This document shows, in pieces, positions 10,800-20,971 of a DNA stretch of 32,786 nucleotides. The stretch's first letter is position 1, and every line of letters begins with the position of its first letter. Origin of the DNA: Acanthamoeba sp. SK_2022b (taxonomy: Eukaryota > Discosea > Longamoebia > Acanthamoebidae); NCBI GenBank assembly GCA_027943245.1, contig JANDJZ010000544.1, positions 1 through 32,786 of the forward strand, given 5' to 3'. Below the pieces are notes generated by a model, which was not told where the DNA came from, did not search any database, and saw nothing but the letters and a program-made list of their open reading frames with translations. Both the position numbers and the translations under genes were made by a program.

Positions 10800-11250
10800 T
10801 TCTTCGATCGTGTTGTGGTAGGTAAGACTACAGCTACCCCGACCAAGCCTTCACTACCCCTCGCAACCACGAAATTCCAACCCGGTTCAACGTGTCTGCG
10901 TCTCAAATCTCTATCGAATGGTATTGTTCTCCATCTTAATGAGATGATCTTTGGTGGCACCATTTCAAATCTATAGTCCTGGCTTGTCGGAGCGATAAGC
11001 ATGTTCCTTTTCGCCAGGCGCAAGATGACGAAGATGCTTGCCTTCAATTTCCTTTTGTTTCTTTGTTTCTCGTTCTCGCTCGTTTAGGTCGGCCTCTTTG
11101 CGCCAATCGGTGCTGCACCAGAGGTATTAAGGGCCGATGGGGAACGCGTTTGCGAGGTCGATATCTTTCTCATCTTTGCCTGTTGCCACGTACACCGCTG
11201 CACCTCTTCGGCCTTCTGGGTGTGGGTGGCATTCGCAGTGAAGCTAGAGA
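10800..11250. promoter_or_regulatory. Divergent spacer between SDHB-B and ABC transporter
   Basis: This 451-bp spacer separates the start codons of two head-to-head genes. The left about 145 bp is shared with the region upstream of SDHB-A; the rest is unique. No TATA box is obvious. It is presumed to hold both promoters. Confidence 0.5.
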
Positions 11251-12495
11251 ATGTCCAACGGCAGCAGAAGCATGGGCAGCACCAGCGACTACAGCAGCGA
11301 CACAGAAGATGAGTGGCCGGTCGAGTTCAGATCTGATCTGATCCAAGCTGCAAGCATAAGAGCTCCGCAAGCAGGGGGAGGCAGTGCGCCTCCCTCGCCC
11401 AATCTCAACGGATTTACACAGCACCAGCATCACCTTCCGCCAGCATTCCTCGAAGGCAGCGGTGAAGTTGACGTGGAGATGGGTGAACGGAGCGACGGCG
11501 CTCAGGTGAGGAGAAGCGGAGGAGGAGGAGCACAGGAGGAACAGAAGCAGCTGTTGCCATACACGCTGGATGCAGAAGACGAGAAAGAGATGCTGTCGCG
11601 CGTCGAAGGAGTGGAGTCCACAGATTACCAGCCACTCAAGGGCGGCCTCCACCTGCGCCGGCTGTTCTCTCTCGCCAAGCCGGAGGTACGCATAGCGCTC
11701 CTTATTTCTTTAATCAGTTATTTATTCATTTATGCATTTAATGATTTTATATTTTATTTTACTTCAGCACTGCCCATCCTAACGCCGGGATCTCGCGCTG
11801 ACTGTGCCGTAGTGGCTGATGCTGCTGGGCGGCACCATTTCGTTGATCGTCTCGAGCGGCTCTATGCTGATGCTCCCGCAGTTCGCTGGCAACATCATCG
11901 ATGCAGTCTCCAAAGACGGCGGTACATTCTACTACACTGTTGCCCCACTCCGTACTGGTGATCAAGCTTATCTTGGCATGTCTCGTACAGAGGAGCAGCT
12001 CTACCGCGCGCTCTTCTCGCTGGGCATCGCGCTCGGCGTCGGTGGCGTCTTCACCCTATTTCGCGTACGCGCTTTCTCCTGGCGTTGTTGTTGTTCTCTC
12101 GTTGGCCCTCATTCCCACCGTCACTTTCGCTTTGCAATCGCGCCACAGGTCGCGCTGTTCACCATCTCTGGCGAGCGCGTCGTGGCGAGGCTCAAGAAGA
12201 CGCTCTTTTCACGAATCATCAAGCAAGAAGTGGCCTTCTTCGACGTCAACAAGACGGGTAACCTTACCACACCACACTTCACCCCATTAGAACAAGCAGG
12301 GAAGGCTGCGTCGACAAGATATTGAGCTGAGCTCGTGAATCGGGTGCAGGTGAGCTCGTGAATCGCCTGTCGGCGGACTGCACAGTCTTGCAGAACGCGG
12401 TCACTGTAAATATCTCGATGGTCCTCCGCGAACTAGCGTCAGCCATCGGCGGAGTTGTTATCCTGTTCGTCATTTCGTGGAAGGTGCGTGGTGTG

Positions 12496-12559
<64 letters not shown>

Positions 12560-13607
12560 AAACGCGCGCGTACTAATCTTGCACTTTCGGTGTGGTTTCG
12601 ATTCGTACAGCTCACGTTGATCATGCTATCCGTGATCCCAGTGGTTGTCATCGCGGCCGTGATGTTTGGCAAATTCGTCAAGAACATGGCCAAGGCCCAG
12701 CAGGACGCCCAGGCCGCGGCCACCACAGCCGCGGGTTAGTCTACACACGCCGCATGGAGCATATATGTGGCCCACTAGATGCTCATGCATTATATCTCAC
12801 TGTTTGCAGAGGAGGCGATCAGCAATGTCCGTACGGTCAAGTCGTTCGCCGCCGAGCTGTTGGAAACCGAACGATATTCGGCCAAGGTGCACGCCGCGTA
12901 CCTGCTGGCCAAGAAGCTGGGTGCCTTCTCTCTCCCTCCACTCTCTCTCTCTCTCTTCATTCCCCTTGCTCTCTACTTCAGTCCCTGGAGGAGGCTGCTG
13001 ACAAACGGGCGGTGGGCAGGCATCGTGTTCGGCGTGTTCGCGGCTACCATGACGTTCGCTGCCAGCGGAGCCATCATTTTGGTGCTGTGGGAAGGTGGTC
13101 GCGAGGTCATCAGCGGAGCGATGACCACGGGTACCCGCCTCGCCTCGCCTCTCTCTTTCGTTCGCTGCGCCTACGTTGCTGAGCATTGCCTTGTCCTCCT
13201 CCGTGCGTTGCTGTTCGACGTTGCATGTGCAGGCACTCTGACCTCATTCATTCTGTACACGGTGAGCGTGGCCGGAGGGTTGGGCGGCCTCTCGTCTCTC
13301 TACGGCGACTTCATGAAGGCTGTCGGTTCGACGACGTCGCTCTTGCCTTGCGTATAGGCGCGTTCTCATATCTCGTTGGGCGCCGCTTCTGTGATGCGCA
13401 GGTGCGTCGTCGCGCGTGTTCCAACTCTTGGACAGGGAGCCGCGCATTCTCGGCGAAGGCCGCAAGATCAACGCCATCGAAGGCGAAGTGCAGCTGGAGG
13501 ACGTCTACTTCGCCTATCCCTCGCGAAAGGACGTCATGGTGCTTCGCGGGGTGTCCCTCAAACTCTCCCCCGGCAAGATCGTCGCTCTTGTCGGCCCTTC
13601 GGGTAAG

Positions 13608-13684
<77 letters not shown>

Positions 13685-14825
13685 GAGAGAGAGAGAGAGA
13701 GAGATCAGTGATATCTTACCATGTCGTCGTGTAGGCGGAGGCAAGTCCACAATCGCGCACATGATCGAACGGTTCTACGACCCGCTGTCGGGCGCGGTGT
13801 ATCTCGATGGCGTCGATTTGCGCGACCTCGACTACGACGACCTCCACGGGTACATCTCCGCCAACAGTTGCCCCCCCCCCCAATCAGCCGCTCCTCCTTG
13901 TGTTTTGCGCGCGCGAGTCCATGGAGAGGAGGTTTGACGTCGTATGTCGACAACAATCGACAGCCACATCGGCTTGGTGAGCCAAGAGCCGACCCTCTTC
14001 GCGGCCTCGATCGCGGACAACATCCGCTACGGCTGTCCCCGCCAGGACGTCTCCATGGAGGAGATCCAGAGGGCGGCTCGGTGCGATTTCCCCCCCCCCC
14101 TCCCTTCCTTCCCCAATCCGCTTGGTCGTCCCGCGTGCCTGTCGAGGGCTGGGAGAGACTTTGCTTACTTGCTCGCCCTCCCCCGTGCAGGCTCGCCAAC
14201 GCAGCCGAGTTCATCGAGCGCACGCCGGAGAAATACGAGACCCTGGTCGGAGGTAGACCCTCGCACCTCCATTCGCTACTCACCGTCGTGACGCCGCTTG
14301 GCTGCGGTAGCTGTTTTTGGTTTTGACCGTTTGTCTCCGTTTCGTTCTCCCATTGGAACACAGAGCGCGGCATCACGCTCAGCGGCGGCCAGAAGCAGAG
14401 GGTAGCCATCGCCCGCGCCATTTTGAAGAACCCCTCCATTTTGCTCCTTGACGAAGGTTCGCCGACCGGCCCCCTTAGCACACTGAGCACTCGCCTCACT
14501 ATCTCTTCAGCCACTTCGGCTCTCGATGCCGAGAGCGAGCGCCTGGTGCAGGACGCTCTGGACAAGCTCATGCAGGGCCGCTCCGTGCTCGTGATAGCCC
14601 ACCGCCTCAGGTTCGTCTTCTCCCCCAAACGAAACAAAACCTTTGCCTTGTCCCAGCTGACGTGTTGGCGGCGTGGGGCTGTGTAGCACGGTGCGAAACG
14701 CGGACACCGTGTGCGTAATCGAGTCTGGACGCATCGTTGAGCAGGGCAGGCATGACGAGCTCTTGGCGTTGGAGGGCATCTACGCACGCCTTGTTCGACA
14801 CCAGCTGCAGTCTGTCGAGGAGTAG
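11251..14825 (+). CDS. ABCB-family half-transporter (TAP2/ALS1-like)
   Basis: This is an ATP-binding cassette half-transporter, one membrane domain then one ATPase domain, expected to act as a dimer in a membrane. Sixteen exons join in phase. Exon 1 (11251-11685) encodes 145 acidic, Ser-rich residues ending LAKPE. The membrane domain includes [44 protein letters not shown] and VRTVKSF. The ATPase shows Walker A GPSG-GGKST (split by the intron before 13735), Q-loop VSQEP, signature LSGGQKQR, Walker B ILLLDE, D-loop SALD and switch AHR. Exon 8 must use a GGGCAG acceptor near 13019; a pyrimidine-rich acceptor near 12980 would break the frame. From memory of the family, wording such as TSFILY, SSLY and the ATPase resembles plant TAP2/ALS1 (ABCB27) transporters. 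Substrate unknown. No mitochondrial transit peptide is seen. Confidence 0.92.
12497..12559 (+). repeat. (CA)n microsatellite in ABC transporter intron
   Basis: About 63 bp of CA starting about a dozen bases after the donor GTGCGT that follows the ISWK codons. The following exon opens at CTCACGTTG after CGTACAG. Confidence 0.95.
13609..13705 (+). repeat. (CA)36 plus (GA)n compound microsatellite inside the Walker A intron
   Basis: The donor GTAAGT is followed at once by 72 bp of CA (13609-13680) and then a GA run (13682-13705). The intron interrupts the codons of the phosphate-binding loop between GPSG and GGKST. Confidence 0.95.
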
Positions 14826-14896
14826 AAGCGCGATCTAGCCTTGGGAAAATAGAAGAAACTAAAGAAGAAAACAATTATTTCAATTAGAACAGAGAG

Positions 14897-15598
14897 ATGA
14901 ACGGATTCGCACGCATGAGGAGCGGTGCCTCGCGGGCGACCCCGCTGTGCAGCTCGTCTACTTTTGCCTCCCGCAGCGCCGCCGGATCATTCGCACAGCG
15001 ACTCCGCTTCGGCGGCAGCAGCCAGCCTGCTTCGACATTCACGTCATCGTCTGCTAAAGCCTCCGGGCGCCCCGATCGAATGGGCGCCGCCTCCGGCCCC
15101 TCCCGCACTTCGACGCCCGCCTTCGAAACCCCTCACATCAACGGCGCCAGCAGAAGAAACTCCTCTGCCGTGAGCCGCTACCTCAATTCCACAAATCCCC
15201 GGTACACTCCATTCCTTTTTTTTCTAATTAAAGTTTTAAAAGGTATTTAAATTAACATTTATTCTTACGCCACAGGACGGTGATGCCGTTGGCTGCCGCC
15301 ACGGTGCGCATGTCTGGCCTTCTAGACCTCCTCGGCGAGAGCAGTGGTACTTCTGTCCCCCCTCGCGATCTCTTCCTCTTCATGTGCCGCCGCGAGTGTT
15401 CTGTTCTCACTCCTCTTCCGTTTCTTTCTACCTCTCTCTCTTTCACTTTGTGTTCTTCTTTTGTGGCTCGTGTTGGTTCCATTCCTCTTCGCAGAGGGCG
15501 ACGATGATGGCTAAAATGCATTGTGTATCCCTCTCCTCTCTCCCTTCTCCTCTCTCCCTCTCCCTTCTAATGCAGGCGAAGACGACGACGGGTGTTGA
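14897..15598 (+). CDS. Small Ser-rich protein with acidic C-terminal tail, unknown function
   Basis: I do not recognise this protein. Exon 1 (from 14897) encodes about 102 residues rich in Ser, Ala and Arg (MNGFARMRSGASRATPL, later RRNSSAVSRYLNSTNPR). A GT-AG intron (donor GTACAC, acceptor CCACAG) joins it to VMPLAAATVRMSGLLDLLG. Two further short exons give an acidic tail (EGDDDGEDDDGC, stop 15596-15598); the last intron would need a GC donor (GGCTAAA), which lowers confidence. AATAAA follows at 15671-15676. The basic Ser/Arg-rich front, short hydrophobic helix and Asp/Glu tail might suit a small nucleic-acid- or chaperone-associated protein, but this is guesswork. It starts 72 bp after the transporter stop on the same strand. 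Confidence 0.45.
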
Positions 15599-15952
15599 GG
15601 CTGCCAGCCCTCTCTTCGCAATTACGGCCAAGCCTGCTTTCTCGTTCATGTCCAATCAGCATGAACATCGAATAAACCACTGAACACCATCACAAGGGGT
15701 CTGCAAGGACAGTTCCTCAACGACCAGGCCGGAGGTCACAAGAGAGAGAGAGAGAGAGAGCTGAGATGTTTAAAGGAAAGGGCTTGTATTGAAGGAGGTA
15801 TGCGATGAAAGCACGAGTAGAGTGGTGTAAAAAAGAACAACAGTTAAGTGTGCTCAAGGCAGGCAAAGGCTGGCGCTTGATGAGGTGGCGAGTCGATCGA
15901 TCAGCCTTGGAGCTTGAGCATTCCCGAGGAGCGCGCGATGGTCGCTGCGAGC
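15599..15952. other. 3' flank between convergent genes
   Basis: This convergent spacer holds AATAAA on plus at 15671-15676, about 75 bp after the small Ser-rich gene's stop, and a GA microsatellite near 15739-15760. No gene is supported. Confidence 0.5.
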
Positions 15953-16687
15953 TTAGTCGCAGGAGGGCACGCACTGGCGACCAGCCGGGCAGGCCGAGCC
16001 GGCGTTGTTGTAGACACCAGCCTGGTCGGGGTAGCAGCCGCTCACGTCGGCGTACAGCACGCCAGCGTTGGTGGCAATCGGGTAGCAGCCGCGGGCGTCA
16101 CGGTAGAACAGCGACACGCCGATGGCGCGGGGGCAGCAGCCCGAGGCGTCCCTCTGCGAGTTGGCCGGGCAAGCCGCTGCACCATCATTTTCACGCACAC
16201 AAGAGCAGTGGCGAGAAGATGGTGAGGCGATGACCTTAGGTCTGTGGGAAGGGGCAAGGCGTACGGCGGCTGGCGGAGGGGGAGGCGGAAGCGCTGGGGG
16301 TGGGAACAGCGGTGGGCACACAGGTGGGAGCGCACTGCTGGCCAGAGGGGCAAGGACCGCCAGTGCTGTAGGCTCCCTGAGCGTTCGGGTAGCAACTGTC
16401 TCGGCCCATCACAGCTCAGGAGTCAGGAGTGAAGAGGCAAGAAGGAGAGTAGGAGGGTGGAGGTACCCATTCACATCGGCGTAGAGGACCTGGTTGTTGG
16501 GGAGACGGGTGGGGTAGCAGCCACGGGCATCACGGTAAAAGTTGACTCCGTTGATGGAGGTCGGGCAGCATCGGTTGGCGTCAGGGAACGCTCCACCAGC
16601 GCATGGGCCAGGAGACTGCGCGACAGCGCACATGACGGCGAGCGCAGCGGCGAGCACCATGACGAGCCAGTTGGGAAGGAAAGCCAT
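15953..16687 (-). CDS. Secreted cysteine-rich protein with a duplicated 'RDARGCYP' module
   Basis: Three exons join in phase (16687-16467, 16395-16265, 16176-15953) to give 191 residues. Residues 1-24 form a signal peptide (hydrophobic LVMVLAAALAVMCAVAQ), so the product is probably secreted. Two homologous modules follow. Module 1, about residues 27-100, has CAGGAFPDANRCCP, FYRDARGCYP, VLYADVNGCYP and CPSGQQCAPTC. Module 2, from about residue 118, has CPANSQRDASGCCP, FYRDARGCYP, VLYADVSGCYP and CPAGRQCVPSCD, then stop. Each has eight aligned cysteines, suggesting disulfides. A Pro/Ser/Thr/Ala linker (PTAVPTPSASASPSAS) lies between and may be glycosylated. I know no named family for it. Wall, cyst-coat or glycan-binding roles are possible but unproven. 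Confidence 0.8.
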
Positions 16688-17090
16688 TGTAGAGAGAGCT
16701 GATGAGATCAGGAGCGGTTGGTTGCTTGAAGAAGAGGTTGGTGAGTTGAGTGATGAGAAGAGGAGGAGGAAGGAGGTATAAAAGGACCTCTCTGACCAAT
16801 GGCGCCTCCCCGCATCCAACGCCATCGCCACCTCACGACATTTCTCAAGGACAGACGTGGTCGACACGCATCACCTCCCTCGGGCCGAGGCTCTTGTTCG
16901 TTCAGCTCAGCTCCCTGCAAACAGGGGCCGTGAGTTCGCAGCGAATGGGTGTGGATGGTGCGGGGCTTGGGAACTTGCGCCGGCCAGGAAAACTGGTAGA
17001 AAGTTACAGCAATGCTGTATTTATTTGTTTTTAATGACTATCCCTGAACAAGGCTGCGGATTCGAATCCCACCAGTGCCCATCCCTCCTT
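16688..17090. promoter_or_regulatory. Upstream region of the cysteine-rich gene
   Basis: Immediately upstream of the ATG (minus strand) is a CT-rich leader, then an AT box (CCTTTTATACC in gene sense, about 16774-16786) and, about 15 bp further, an inverted CCAAT motif (CCATTGG, about 16796). These are about 90-110 bp from the start codon and plausible core promoter parts. No RNA gene or ORF of note is seen up to 17090. Confidence 0.35.
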
Positions 17091-18983
17091 TCACGAAGAG
17101 GTCGAGGCGGCCGAGATCGAAGCGGCGAGGTCGGCGTCGGTGATGCTGAGCAGGGTGCGCTGGTCGAGCCCGCACTCGGCCAGCGTGCGCGAGAAGTCGT
17201 CCAGCACACGCCGCGGGAAATCGCACACGAACACGAAGTCGAGCCGGGCCGCCCTGTCCCGCTCGAGGAGCCGGAGCGCGGCGTACTGCCGGACCTCCTC
17301 GAGCGGCTCGTCGGCGTAGAACGCGCGCTGGGGCAGCCGCTCGCCGTTGGCCATTCGCAGCACGAGCGCCACCTCCCGCCGCTCGCTCCCCGCGCCGTTG
17401 GCCTGGCCCTGCTGTCGCTGTCTGTCTCTCTCGTCGAATCGCTGCTTGAGCTCGGCGTACGTGCGCTCGCGGTCCCGCTCCCGCTCCTCTGCCTCGCGCC
17501 GCTGGCGCTCCTCCTCCGCGCGCGCCTGCTCCCGCTCCTCGCGCGCCCGCCGCTCCTCCCGCTCCCTGGCCATCTCGATCACCTGGTCGCGCATGAGGCT
17601 CTCCTCGAACTCGCGGTTCTGCTCCTCGCGCAGCAGCTCCCGCCGCTGGCGCTCCTCCTCCTCCTCCTGCAGCTCCCTCTCCCTCTCCTCCCGCTCGCGC
17701 CGCGACTGCTTGCGCGACCTCAGCCGCGTCTCGATGCCGCCGCCTCCGCTCGGGGGCTCGTTGGTCCCGCGCCTGGGCCGGCCCCCGACGGCAGCGGAGG
17801 CGGTGGCGGTGGAGGTGGCGGTGTTGAGGCTGAGGTCGATGGCCCGCCTCAGCTGCTCGTCTTCGTCGTCGACGACCTCGTCCATGCCTTGGCTGGCCGG
17901 GCGGACGTCGTCGTTGTCGTCCACCACGATCTCGTTACCCCTGCGGCCCTCCTTGAGCCGCCGGGCCTGGGCCGAGTCCTCGTCGTCGCTGATCACTATC
18001 TCTTCACTGTCACACAACACAACACACAACACAAGCGTGGCTTGACTGTCAGCTGCGAATGCAGGCGAGCGTGAGTGGGCGGCGAGGAGGGAGGACCTGG
18101 CGATGCGCTTGCGGTACTTGCGCGACTGCTTGGCGATCTCCTGCTCCAGGTCGAGGTCGTCCACGGCGATCGGCTCGGACGGGCTCGCGCCCCGGTGGTC
18201 GAGGTCGAGCAGCGACTGGCGGATGGCCTCCGCCACGCTAGCCTGGCCTCGCTGCTGCTGACCACCCGCGACCAAGTCGGCTTCGCTGTCGTCGATCCAG
18301 TCGTCGTCGTCGTCGTAGTCGTCCTCGTCCTCCCCACCCGTGGCGAGCGAACGCTGCGCCGCGCGCCGCTCCCTTCGCCTTTCCTGTCTTCGTCTATCGC
18401 GTCTCTGCCCCGCCACCATCACACTACCATTGCCATTCGTTCGTTCATTGGGTTGGTTGGTTGGTTGGTTGGTTGGTTGGTTGGTTGGTTGGTTGGTTGG
18501 TTGGTTAATGAACGAATTATTATGTACGGGAGGGACAGGAGTTGCGCACAAGGCGATGCGGAGGGGGGGGGGGAGGAGAAGGAATGAGGAGGAAGAGGAG
18601 GTGGCAATTACCCGGGACTGCCCTTGCGGGCGGCCGCCAGGGCCGCCAGTCGCTGCTGTCGGTCCTCGCCGCCACCCGGAGCCAGCACGGGCACGTCCGA
18701 GGCTTCCTCCTCGGCCATCTCACCTCCGCCGTGGCCGCTGTCGACTTCGCGCTCGTCCAAGTGGGCGGGCGCGGGCGCGGCGGCGCTGTCCTGGCTCTGG
18801 AGGGACATGAGCAGGGCCTGCTGCAGCAGCTCGTCTTCGTCCATCTCCCCGGCCGCGCCGCCGCCTTCGTCGTCGTTGGCCGCCGTCGCGCTCTCGCCCT
18901 CGATTGCCATGCCCGAGTCTGCGCCGCCAACGGCTCGGGTAAGTGCGTGCATGCGTGCATGCATGTGTGTTGTGTTGCGTGTG

Positions 18984-19039
<56 letters not shown>

Positions 19040-19318
19040 TGTGTCTGTGTGTTGGGTGTGACCTTGAGAGGAGGTGGGGAGGGAGGAGGGCAGGCTGCCG
19101 CCTTGCTCGAGGAGAGACGCGGCGAGCACGTGCTGCATCATCACGTCCTCCTCGTCCTCCTCGAAGTCGTAGTCGTCGTCGCTGGGGCCCAGGTCGGCAT
19201 CCTCGTCGCCACCGAGCGCGCCCCTCCGGGACTGCGGTGAGTCGTCGCCCCTCCTCGCCCGCCGTTCGGCCTTCTCGCGTTGCTTTCGTGCGGCGCGCGC
19301 CGCCTTGCGTTGGCTCAT
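17091..19318 (-). CDS. UIM-UBX domain protein (ubiquitin/p97 adaptor-like)
   Basis: This is a multi-exon minus-strand gene. The N-terminus is very basic (MSQRKAARAARKQREKAERR), followed by acidic stretches. Several ubiquitin-interacting motifs are visible: DEDELLQQALLMSLQ, SVAEAIRQSLLDLD, DEDEQLRRAIDLSLN, and a weaker EEDVMMQHVLAASL near the start. A long charged coiled coil follows, beginning EEQNREFEESLMRDQ, the usual lead-in of FAF1/UBXD7/UBXD8 proteins. The C-terminal about 85 residues form a UBX domain (VALVLRMANGERLPQRAF ... FVFVCDFPRRVL ... LLSITDAD). UBX domains bind the AAA ATPase p97/Cdc48, so an adaptor handling ubiquitinated clients is likely. I see no UBA or thioredoxin-like UAS domain. 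Introns carry a CA repeat (18985-19038) and a TTGG repeat (18449-18507). An upstream non-ATG or extra 5' exon cannot be excluded. Confidence 0.85.
18449..18507. repeat. (TTGG)n tetranucleotide repeat in UBX-gene intron
   Basis: About 14 tandem GGTT units (CCAA in gene sense), lying between the KGSPG exon and the exon starting VMVAGQRRD. It is the only tetranucleotide array seen in the window. Confidence 0.95.
18985..19038. repeat. (GT)n microsatellite in first UBX-gene intron
   Basis: About 54 bp of GT on plus (CA in gene sense), within the intron between the LPTSSQ codons and the AVGGADSG exon. Confidence 0.95.
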
Positions 19319-19780
19319 CCCCAGCGGCACGCCCGCTGGCGGAAAGGAAAAATAAATTATTATTTAAATACCATAATTCTGTTTAAAACAGAAAATAAAT
19401 AGGATAAATATGAATAACAAGGCAAGCACATACGGGCCGCGGAGCGAGAGACTGGCTGAGTGGGGGTGGGCCGACCACGCGCTACAGTTCTGCCAGCGGC
19501 AGTCTGACTACCGCCTCCGCCGCTACGCTGGGCGCCTCGGCCAGTGCCACCTCCACCCCTACCACCGCGTCCTAAATGATGCGCTCAGATGGTGAGAGAT
19601 GCCTCTGCAAACTACAAAGAAAAGAGGGCACCTCGATTCATCTCCGCCTGTCGGACGGCCGCGTGATTCAGATGCTGCTATTGCCGCGAACTGTTGCAGG
19701 AGGCGGCCCCTCAGAAAATTTTCCCTTCCCCTTTTTTTCAACTTCCTGCCACATCTCTTCCCGTAAATACTGAGCATACC
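19319..19780. other. Upstream flank of the UBX gene, no gene seen
   Basis: The left part (to about 19410) is AT-rich with a TTTAAA-centred near-palindrome (about 19377-19393). The rest is of ordinary composition. Short frames here show no family features. It leads into the CpG-poor block. Confidence 0.45.
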
Positions 19781-20207
19781 GTAGCCTTCTCTTACGCGTT
19801 TGTTGATTGTGTTGACAGTAATTAACATAGGTCCTTGCCAGCATATGTGCATGCCAATGGAGCTTGTGTGCCCCTTGTGCTGGCCTAAGCTGGTAAACTG
19901 CTTGGCATTCCCAGGCCAGGAGCAACTGCAGGATCATGCACATCAGTCTCTCAAAACCCAATGCTCATTGGTCCCACAAAACTCAATGTACATTGGACTA
20001 AAAAGCTGGTACAATTAAGGTGAGGAGGAAGATGGAATATCATGATTCTGAGTGCAGAGAAGGCACTGCAATTGCTCAGAGAAAGAGGGTGCAAACTTGG
20101 CAAGCAAAGAAGCAGCATCTGCCATCATCTTCTGGCTGTTGGAGACTTGCCTTTGGATCAGGAGTTGTTGAAGTGCTTGAGGTTCCTGCATTAAATAATC
20201 ATTAGGG

Positions 20208-20490
20208 TGCATAAAAACAATCAGATGCCAAAAGACAATATCTTTGCTTGTTGGAGTTCCTGGAGCAGTTTCAGTGGCCTTCTCCTTACCCTTGACCTAA
20301 GCAGAGAGGTGAGAAGATCTGTAGGTGAGGTGCCCTGAATTCAGGTAGGGTAAGACAAACACAGCACAGATTTCTGAATCTCTGTTTGCATAACTTTGAA
20401 GTTGCCTCTTTTGTTGGCAAGGACATTGTGGCTGAGGCAGATGTCCTTGTAGAAGGAGCAGAGGATTTTCTTGTCCAGCAGGCAGCACTG
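20208..20490. repeat. Diverged internal repeat, copy 1
   Basis: Shares word order with 21686-22090: GCATAAAAACAA, CTTTGCTTGTTGGAGTTCCT, TTCTCCTTACCCTTGACC, AGGTGAGGTGCCCTGAAT, CTTTTGTTGGCA and TTTTCTTGTC. Both copies are in the same orientation. Identity is moderate, with indels. Confidence 0.7.
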
Positions 20491-20971
20491 GACATTGTGA
20501 GCTAAAGTGGGCTAAAATGGTGAAGTCACCACCAAGAATGAGCAGAATGGCCCAGTCCTACAGGTCTGTGTTGTGGACACATGTTGACACACACAAATGT
20601 GTTGACAACTGCAACGTGTAGCAGGGCTTCCAGGGTGGAGCTGCACCAAGAGTGTCAAGAGCCCACAGCTGCAAGAGGGTGGGGTCAGATTGTTGTCATT
20701 GTGCATGGCATGCACATCCTCAGGGAACAAGTACACACCTGTTGACACAACACACACCACAACATGACACACAAATGAGACATGTACACACACACTCACA
20801 CACAGTGTAGTGCCAACAAGAAAAGCCATAACAAGGTGCAAGTGTGTCGATGAGGCCAGGGTGACATTGCAGCCCTCAGCACCAATGACCAGAGTGGCGC
20901 CTTCCCTGTTCAGGTTCTTCCCAATCTCATGGATGACACTGTCCTTGATGATGATGTCCTAAGAAAGGAGA

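Noticed and set aside
12920..13025. Possible frameshift in the ABC transporter after LLAKKLG
   Set aside because: The pyrimidine-rich acceptor near 12980 breaks the frame, but the acceptor GGGCAG near 13019 joins in phase and gives the spacing I expect from related ABCB proteins.
13609..13680. CA arrays considered as telomere-like or CRISPR-like repeats
   Set aside because: They are simple dinucleotide microsatellites without spacers, inside introns of expressed-looking genes.
13705..14874. Open frame of about 389 codons on the minus strand
   Set aside because: It overlaps the ABC transporter ATPase exons on the plus strand, which carry all catalytic motifs; the minus frame has no domain.
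17046..17080. tRNA-like T-arm (GGATTCGAATCC)
   Set aside because: It resembles a B box, but the stem pairs poorly and no acceptor, D-arm or anticodon arm can be fitted on either strand.
16857..18074. Long open frame on the plus strand (about 405 codons)
   Set aside because: It is antisense to the UBX gene; the minus strand has a clear UBX domain and coiled coil, and the plus frame is only Leu/Arg/Pro-rich antisense of charged repeats.
19410..20018. Several short frames on both strands at the left of the CpG-poor block
   Set aside because: They are short and lack motifs; composition matches decayed repeat sequence rather than host genes.
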